In this document: positions 58,420 to 64,000 of the stretch, piece by piece
Layout of the letters: each line of letters opens with the position of its first letter
Numbering within the stretch: the first letter of the stretch is position 1
Assembly: GCA_963513935.1 (NCBI GenBank)
Contig: OY740776.1
Location: forward strand, 13,251,745-13,315,744
DNA: 64,000 nucleotides
From: Aphrophora alni
Lineage: Eukaryota > Arthropoda > Insecta > Hemiptera > Aphrophoridae
Reading direction: 5' to 3'
The notes under the pieces: model-generated
What the model was told of the DNA's origin: nothing
What the model saw: the letters and a program-made list of their open reading frames with translations, nothing else
Database searches by the model: none
Made by a program: the position numbers and the translations under genes

Positions 58420-60075
58420 AGACGCATGTTAGTAAATTGATTTAAATTAAAAACATTACATCAAATACAAGCGCAGATTACGAGTTATTTTGTTTATATT
58501 CAGTCGTCAATGCGTACTGCGATGAAATTCACAATATTAATTCCCCAACTACGATTAAAAACAAGTTCATGGCCAACATCATAATACTTACCTAGTCCCA
58601 TAATACAAGCAGATTCACAGTAAACTTAATGTGCAAAAAATTGATTTCTTGTGCCTTTTTGGAAATGTAAAATCGTATTGATAATTTAAATAGGGTGAGT
58701 TTGTTTAAAACAGTTTTATGAATCTAGTAACTTCGTATACTACTACTTTCTTGTCGTAGGCTACGCCCTAAAGTGCCGCATAGATGTGTTTATATTAAAA
58801 AGTGTGCACTCATTTCGCTCGTGTTAGTTTTTCGGCCCTGCTGCATCTCGTAGCTATACGAATTTCACATTTTCTTGGGCGATTCGGTTTCGAAATGATA
58901 TTTTTGACAATAACTTGGCTATCGTAGAGAGATGTGATTGGTACCAATATGTGCAGAATTTAAATCTGCTAATTTCCATTTAATTTAGTGAGTTATACGT
59001 TAATTAACATAGGAATAATGAATGAAGAAATAACAGCGGCCATTTTGATATTTAAAATTTGATTTTTATAAATTTCAATAGAGTTTTATATGAGTATATT
59101 ATAGTCATCTATACAAAATTTCATGATATTCAGTTAATTTTGTAGGCTGCTACCGAACTTATCTAGAAGCGATAATGGCGACGGAAGGACATCATGTCCA
59201 CTTTATGGACTTTCTAAGAGCATCAAACCTGTCCAGTCAAAATGTTTACAATTACCAAAATAACCCAATAGCCTACTTCTTATAATGGATAAGTAATAAG
59301 TTGTAAGGAATAATATTTTTGATTTTGTGGATGGCCATGTGAAAAAGTTTGTGCACTCTTTATGTTTATAGAAATTCTCTAAACATTACATCAGAATTTT
59401 AATCTTATTAGTACTCCTTACATAAAACAAACAACAATGATGGGTTTACTACTCGGTTTAGGCCGTTGATTTACATTTTGTTTGGGCAATTAATACCAGT
59501 CACACATGGCAGGTAATTCGGTAGGGGTGCACGTCCAGTAATATGGTTCTGCATATTACATACTCTGTGGCGGTATATACGCCTTAATTAGCTGCGTCTA
59601 TCTGTGCTTATATTAAACTCTTAGAGACGTGATTGACTTTGGGCAGAACGTAACCTGCATGACTGAATTGTAAAACCTCTTCTGAGATTCCAACTTCAAA
59701 CAAATAAGTTTTAATGGGGAAATAGCCCTATTATTGTAAGCTCTAAAATGACATGGAAATCAATTTTGAAAAAAAGTGATAAATTTCAATAAAAATAGGG
59801 ATTTGATTTTTTTTTTTAAGTTGGTAATCCACAATATTTAGAATGGAAATTTATTTTTAATATTCTACAAAATGGATTTTTTAACTTCCATGAAGAGAAA
59901 GGAATGTTCTCTATATAAACTACTCTTATCTAATTTATAATTCAAAAATTAGCTAATGTAACATTTTAGGTGGGACTCTCAGCATACAAAAATTATTAAG
60001 TAATATTTCATTCATAAGATTCAAAAGCAGATTTTATTTTTTTCCAAAACGTTTAAGAAATTTATTCTAGAAGGA
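58420..60075. other. Intronic AT-rich DNA
   Basis: Contains an inverted copy of a short repeat around 58890-58965 (CTATCGTAGAGAGATGTGAT, TGGTACCAAT), also seen near 10050 and 38250, and a TGTGAAAAAGTTTGTGCAC motif copy at 59337. No exon of the RasGEF-domain gene was recognised here. Confidence 0.4.
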
Positions 60076-60079
60076 GATG

Positions 60080-61670
60080 TACTGGCTCTTGTCTTGAATT
60101 AACGTCACTGTTATCATATTACTGGCTCTTGTCTTGAATTAGGGTGACTGTTCTCATATTAACTGGGTCTTGTCTTGTACTAGCGTTACTGTTATCATAT
60201 TACTGGTTGGTGTCTTGATTTAGGGTCACTGTTCTCGAATTACTGGGTCTTGTCTTGTACTAGTGATACTATTCTCATATTACTGGGTCTTGTCTTGTAC
60301 TAGTTTTACTGTTCACATATTATTGGCTGCTGTCTTGATTTAGGGTCACTGTTCTCGAATTACTGAGTCTTGTCTTGTACTAGTGATACTGTTCTCATAT
60401 TACTGGCTGCTGTCTTGATTTAGGGTCACTGATCTCGAATTAATGGATCTTGTCTTGTACTAGTGTTACTGTTCTCATATTACTGGCTGCTGTCTTGATT
60501 TAGGGTCACTGTTCTCGAATTACTGGGTCTTGTCTTGAACTAACGACACTGTTCTCGAATTACTGGGTCTTGTCTTGAACTAGTGTTACTGTTCTCGAAT
60601 TACTGGCTCTTGTCTTGAACTAGCATCACTGTTTAATATTACTGGCTGCTGTCTTGATTTAGAGTCACTGTTCTCGAATTACTGGCTCTTGTCTAGAACT
60701 AGTGTTACTGTTATCATATTACTGGCTCTTGTCTTGTACTAGTGTTACTGTTTTCATATTACTCGCTGCTGTCTTGAACTAACGACACTGTTCTCGAATT
60801 ACTGGGTCTTGTCTTGAACTAGTGTTACTGTTCTCGAATTACTGGCTCTTGTCTTGAACTAGCATCACTGTTATCATATTACTGGCTGCTGTCTTGATTT
60901 AGAGTCACTGTTCTCGAATTACTGGCTCTTGTCTAGAACTAGTGTTACTGTTATCATATTACTGGCTCTTGTCTTGAACTAACGTCAATGTTATCGAATT
61001 ACTGGGTCTTGTCTTGAACTAACGACACTTTTCTCGAATTACTGGCTCTTGTCTTCAACTAGCATCACTGTTATCATATTACTGGCTGCTGTCTTGATTT
61101 AGAGTCTTTGTTCTCGAATTACTGGCTCTTGTCTAGAACTAGTGTTACTGTTATCATATTACTGGCTCTTGTCTTGAACTAACGTCACTGTTCTCGAATT
61201 ACTGGGTCTTGTCTTGAACTAGCGTTACTGTTCTCGAATTACTGGCTCTTGTCTTCAACTAGTGTTACGGTTCTCGAATTACAGGTTCTGGTCTAGAACT
61301 AGCGTTACTGTTATCATATTACTGGGTCTTGTCTTGAACTAGCGTTACTGTTCTCGAATTACTGGCTCTTGTTTTCAACTAGTGTTACTGTTCTCGAATT
61401 ACTGGTTCTTGTCTAGAACTAGCGTTACTGTTATCATAATACTGGCACTCGTCTTGAACTAGCGTCACTGTTATCATATTACTGGCTGCTGTATTACTGG
61501 CTGCTGTCTTGATTTAGGGTCACTGTTCTCGAATTACTTGCTCTTGCCTTGAACTAGTGTTACTGTTATCATATTACTGGCTGCTGTGTTACTGGCTGCT
61601 GTGTTACTGGCTGCTGTCTTGATTTAGGGTCACTGTTCTCGAACTACTGAGTTTTGTCTTGAACTAGGGT
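60080..61670 (+). repeat. 40-bp satellite with 240-bp higher-order period
   Basis: About 40 units built on TACTGGCTCTTGTCTTGAAC followed by TAGTGTTACTGTTCTCGAAT. Two recurrent variants, GCTCTTGTCTTGAACTAG and GCTGCTGTCTTGATTTAG, alternate. AACGACAC starts at 60542, 60781 and 61021, spacings of 239 and 240, and the unit order around these points is largely the same, so six 40-bp units form a higher-order repeat. Near 61480-61620 a short GCTGCTGTGTTACTG block is multiplied. No conserved ORF. It lies in the RasGEF-domain gene if upstream exons are to the right. Confidence 0.95.
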
Positions 61671-61684
61671 AAAAATAAATAAAT

Positions 61685-61860
61685 AATGGACGTAAAGTAA
61701 ATATTCCTAGCTCTTGAATAGTAACGTCAGTTCGGAATAGAACAACAGTTGATCAAGAGAGGTAATAAAAAAAGTAAAATAAAAGGATTTAACCCAAAAC
61801 TACATTCAAAAAGTAAAAGTGCAGATAGGGTCGTTTTTGATAACCAACCCTTCAATCACA
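61685..61860 (+). repeat. Dispersed repeat family B, plus copy
   Basis: CCTAGCTCTTGAATAGTAAC, GTCAGTTCGGAATAGAACAA, AGTTGATCAAGAGAGGTAAT and AAAGGATTTAACCCAAAACT match the copy at 62.66 kb in order. It starts about 15 bases after the 40-bp satellite ends. Confidence 0.7.
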
Positions 61861-62645
61861 AATATGAGACCCTTACCGAATAAAAATATCGCCATGTGAA
61901 CTTTGAGGGTATAAGACATTTTTATTCAGCTTTTAAATAATTGTATATTTATTTATATAATTTAAATTATCAACCTCATTCATTCATTAGTGTTTTGTTA
62001 GTTTTCAGTTTAGGAAATATAATTTTTTTGCATTTTTAATAATTGAAACACAAGTCAGAAATTCACGAGAGGGTGTAAAAAAAAAATAGAACGATTGATA
62101 TAGAAAATAAAAAAATGTTTAGTTTACAAATCTTTCTTAAAGAAAGGTACATTTATACTCTTCCCCTAACTCTTGCACAAAATATAACAATATTTTATAT
62201 AACTAAACGACAATTAAAATATATATGATGCTTTTCCCCTAAATCAATGAAATCTACGTTTTATAACATCTGAACTTTAAAGTACACTAATATTGTGTAA
62301 TGAAAAATAAAGAACAATACACGGTAAATGTATAAATAACGAACGAAGGGTAGTTTCAAAAAGGAAAAGAAGAGTCTTTAAATAAGAACTGTACCCCTCC
62401 AGGGAATGTATATACAAGCTGGAGTCTGTGGTTTGCTTCCCTCAGGAATAAACAGAGTTATCTTGTAAACTTTTATCCCGAGGACAGGAGATGGAATATG
62501 TGTGTAGTTTCAGTTATAATAGTGGGTGTATTCTTTTGTCTTGAACATATTTTTTCTTATATTGATAAATGTACCATATTTTTCGACATTTTTAAAACGG
62601 ACTTTTTGTGTTGTTTAAAAACGAAAAACCTCTAGGTCGTCATTA
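61861..62645. other. AT-rich DNA
   Basis: Nothing recognised. An acceptor-like TTTGCTTCCCTCAG near 62444 has no matching coding frame. Confidence 0.4.
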
Positions 62646-62649
62646 CTTA

Positions 62650-62815
62650 TTTATAAAAGACTCCCTAGCCCTGGAATACTCTAACAACGTCAGGTCGGAA
62701 GAGAACAAGATTTGGTCAAGAAACACTTTATAGAATTAAAAAAAGGGAGCTAACTCAAGACTGCATGACTAGCCAGGTCTTTCAGGATCGTCGTACGTCA
62801 TAATTGAGCCTGTAA
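62650..62815 (+). repeat. Dispersed repeat family B, best 5' copy
   Basis: CTCCCTAGCCCTGGAATACT, CTAACAACGTCAGGTCGGAA and GAGAACAAGATTTGGTCAAG, then AGCTAACTCAAGACTGCAT. It preserves the 5' part of the family. Confidence 0.75.
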
Positions 62816-63074
62816 GCGATATCACTAGAACTCGTTTAAAGTCTGTTGTTGTGGCTAAACTGTTGGACATCAATAAGATACATAGTAAGATAGTTGTAAT
62901 TCGTGACGCAAATCTGTTCACTCAATATTGTACGAAAATTGAGAGTGGCTAGATGTAGAGGTACAAGTAGTGCAAAACATTTACGTTTCTTAATTTCTTT
63001 TATCAATAATGTTGAACAAATAGTGAGGGAACTGTGAAGGGAGGATGCGATGATTTATAATAAAAAATGGAAAC

Positions 63075-63204
63075 TAGGTTAGGTTAGGTTAGGTTAGGTT
63101 AGGTTAGGTTATGTTAAGTTTGGTTAGGTTAGGCTAGGTTAGGTTAGTTTAGTTTAGGTTAGGTTAGGTTAGGTTAGGTTAGGTTAGGTTAGGTTAGGTT
63201 AGTT
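63075..63204 (+). repeat. Interstitial (TTAGG)n array
   Basis: About 26 units in one direction, with TTATG, TTAAG and TTTGG variants in the middle. TTAGG is the ancestral insect telomeric unit. Confidence 0.95.
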
Positions 63205-63335
63205 TGAGAAATCTAAATACTCTACGTTAATTATATACTTACCTAAGAACACACAATTTCTTACTATTATAAATAAGAATCTATAAATCGTCTGAAAAAG
63301 TGTCAAACAATTTATTTTTGGGAAACCGATATGGA

Positions 63336-63352
63336 ACCTAACCTAACCTAAC
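63336..63352 (-). repeat. Short CCTAA tract
   Basis: Three to four CCTAA units, opposite in direction to the two arrays on either side. Confidence 0.85.
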
Positions 63353-63569
63353 AAACCCATTTCTCGCGCCTAATTTCACTTGCCTACTCAATTTGGATCA
63401 AAATACAAACATCCATCATAAAAAAAAATACCAAATAATTATAATAGTAAGTTATTCCCCTGTCGTATCTACCTAATGTTTGAAATGTTATAAAAGTCTG
63501 ATAATTCATAATTTTAACTGTGAACGTGTTTAATAACAATGAAAAAAGAATATTGTAAAAAAAGGGAAT

Positions 63570-63685
63570 TTGGTTAGGTTAGGTTAGGTTAGGTTAGGTT
63601 AGGTTAGGTTAGGTTAGGTTAAGTTAGGTTAGGTTAGGTTAGGTTAGGTTAGGTTAGGTTAGGTTAGGTTAGGTTATGTTAGGTT
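63570..63685 (+). repeat. Interstitial (TTAGG)n array
   Basis: About 23 units with only one TTAAG and one TTATG variant, more homogeneous than the 63.1-kb array. Confidence 0.95.
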
Positions 63686-64000
63686 TTCCCAATAAGTACC
63701 AATTCTTTAAATTTCTCTTCGTATTCTCTTCTATTCCCTTCGAATGCATCGAAAATTCATTAAATTTTTTGGTTGCGTTCAACACTTATTTCTCCATTTT
63801 TTCTAAAACCAACACATCATCTTCACTGGAAGAGATCACGATTACAACTAACTGATGAACTGACTCGAAATAAATGTCTCCAGATCGTATCGTTTTTTTC
63901 TTAAGATAAAAATCGCTCATCGTAATGAGGTTTCAACAAAAATGTTATCGCTCTATTGTTTAGCCTGCCTAAGGAAACCTTTACAATATGTTGCACATCT

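Noticed and set aside
58590..58625. Donor-like ACTTACCT on the minus strand as an upstream RasGEF exon
   Set aside because: The frame before it is only about a dozen codons between stops and lacks RasGEF similarity. The same holds for the donor-like site near 63236.

Overview
The window reads as nuclear DNA of an insect. It is AT-rich, almost free of long reading frames, and crowded with decayed transposons, microsatellites and satellite arrays. It carries (TTAGG)n tracts, the ancestral arthropod telomere unit, and remnants of insect-type jockey-like non-LTR retrotransposons, PIF/Harbinger and Tc1/mariner elements. The species cannot be fixed from the sequence; the repeat load suggests a large insect genome, possibly hemipteroid or polyneopteran (inference).

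One protein-coding gene is supported. It lies on the minus strand and only its 3' end is inside the window. Four exons (56358-56192, 51744-51569, 49036-48889, 47900-47624) have good splice signals, join in phase at all three junctions (255 residues) and end in a stop followed by AATAAA about 30 nt later. The most 5' visible exon carries the C-terminal half of a Ras guanine-nucleotide exchange factor (CDC25-homology) domain. Upstream exons were not found and probably lie beyond position 64000. The introns contain two inverted repeats, a jockey-like retrotransposon jumble, a 1.6-kb 40-bp satellite with a 240-bp higher-order period, and three TTAGG tracts.

Layout. 1-5.8 kb: noncoding, a (TA)n tract, a GC-rich patch, a fold-back structure near 3.0-3.5 kb. 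5.87-6.6 kb: PIF/Harbinger transposase remnant. 7.8-10.9 kb: local tandem duplications and an interspersed repeat. 11.2-11.95 kb: RNase H plus C-terminal tail of a jockey-like element, minus strand. 14.7-16.3, 20.3, 26.6 and 28.8 kb: copies of an unidentified repeat that still encodes a recognisable protein segment. 17-19.8 and 22-24.6 kb: satellite monomer, (CT)n, A-rich retroelement-like DNA. 24.9 kb: mariner-type MITE. 26 kb: 115-bp-arm palindrome. 27.2-28.1 kb: ~180-bp satellite. 32.6 kb: truncated retroinsertion with target-site duplications. 36.9-38.1 kb: coding-like remnant with a 42-bp satellite. 39.8-41.2 kb: 116-bp satellite. 42.4-45.7 kb: inverted repeat pair around non-LTR tails. 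45.95-46.75 kb: 204-bp satellite. 47.6 kb to the end: the RasGEF-domain gene.

Several short repeat families recur across the window (the GTGAGTGAGAAAGTTTGTGCA motif family, the GATGAAAGAGAGGGATCT family, and CTGANGATG...GAAACG stem-loops). They, more than any gene, shape the sequence. All assignments come from reading the sequence; no database search was run.
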